20,319 nucleotides of DNA. Origin: Poronia punctata (taxonomy: Eukaryota > Ascomycota > Sordariomycetes > Xylariales > Xylariaceae). The translations under genes and the position numbers were made by a program. Below are positions 20,181 to 20,319 of the stretch, piece by piece. Under the pieces are notes generated by a model, which did not search any database, was not told the origin of the DNA, and saw nothing but the letters and a program-made list of their open reading frames with translations. Where the stretch lies: NCBI GenBank assembly GCA_022579005.1, contig MU401539.1, positions 130,479-150,797 on the forward strand, in the 5' to 3' direction. The number at the start of each line of letters is the position of its first letter. The first letter of the stretch is position 1.

Positions 20181-20319
20181 TTATAAACTACGCACGTTAT
20201 TATAAGGTAGGTTTAAAGTAGTATTAAACACTGCCTTTGCTTAGCTAGACTTACTTAGCAAAACAATTTAATTAGTTATATACTTATATTTTTAGCTAAG
20301 TATTTATATATAAGTAGTA

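Larger units (their letters stand above)
13501..20319. repeat. AT-rich, RIP-like degenerate block
   Basis: About 6.8 kb to the window end with no open frame of 60 codons or more. Sampled 60-base lines contain 5 to 13 G+C (8-22%). TpA is abundant, while CpA/TpG and CpG are scarce. Surviving C and G sit mostly in words such as AGCT, AAGCTT and ACTT. This is the pattern left when RIP has converted C to T in CpA context on both strands of a repeated element, so the block is probably one or more dead transposons or part of an AT-isochore. The left edge is fairly sharp, about 750 bp upstream of the Hikeshi start codon. The class of the original element cannot be read. Alternatives are centromeric DNA or an assembly end in such DNA. 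A mitochondrial origin is unlikely because there are no coding stretches. Confidence 0.85.

Noticed and set aside
13501..20319. Mitochondrial DNA insertion or a hidden gene in the AT block
   Set aside because: No open frame of 60 codons, no tRNA or rRNA signatures, and a CpA-depleted RIP-like pattern rather than mitochondrial coding organisation.
1..20319. CRISPR arrays, bacterial operons, secondary-metabolite or defence clusters
   Set aside because: No direct-repeat/spacer arrays. The genes are eukaryotic, intron-bearing and functionally unrelated, with no biosynthetic or defence enzymes.

Overview
The window looks like nuclear DNA of a filamentous ascomycete (Pezizomycotina, probably Sordariomycetes; the class is an inference). 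Three genes carry short introns (58-93 nt) with GT...AG ends and CTAAC or CTGAC branch sites. 5' leaders are A-rich or pyrimidine-rich, proteins carry poly-Asn and poly-Ser runs, and the right third is a very AT-rich block with the dinucleotide signature of RIP (repeat-induced point mutation).

Layout. Positions 1-1438 hold a 73-base C run and non-coding DNA. Positions 1439-1826 (minus) are a three-exon COX17 gene, the mitochondrial copper chaperone. Positions 2918-3427 (minus) are a two-exon gene of the YbjQ/UPF0145 family. Positions 5263-6234 (minus) are an unrecognised low-complexity protein with 31 consecutive AAC (Asn) codons. Positions 9140-11279 (plus) are a two-exon Golgi apyrase of the GDA1/CD39 family (Ynd1 type) with a 13-nt first coding exon. 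Positions 12031-12750 (minus) are a Hikeshi/OPI10-family gene, convergent with the apyrase. From about 13,500 to the window end (6.8 kb) lies gene-free DNA estimated at roughly 85% A+T.

The genes do not form a pathway. They are unrelated housekeeping genes: copper delivery to cytochrome oxidase, luminal nucleotide hydrolysis in the Golgi, Hsp70 nuclear import, and two of unknown role. Intergenic spacers are long (0.75-2.9 kb) and carry simple repeats and scattered TACCTA/TAGGTA words.

I found no evidence of a new multi-gene system. The points most worth a second look are: the Hikeshi loop that binds nucleoporins in human is here a poly-Asn run without an aromatic residue; a Puf4-type element sits in the COX17 3' region; the bases surviving in the AT block are biased to CpT context; and three gene models (COX17, YbjQ, apyrase) would be missed or mis-started by simple ORF calling.
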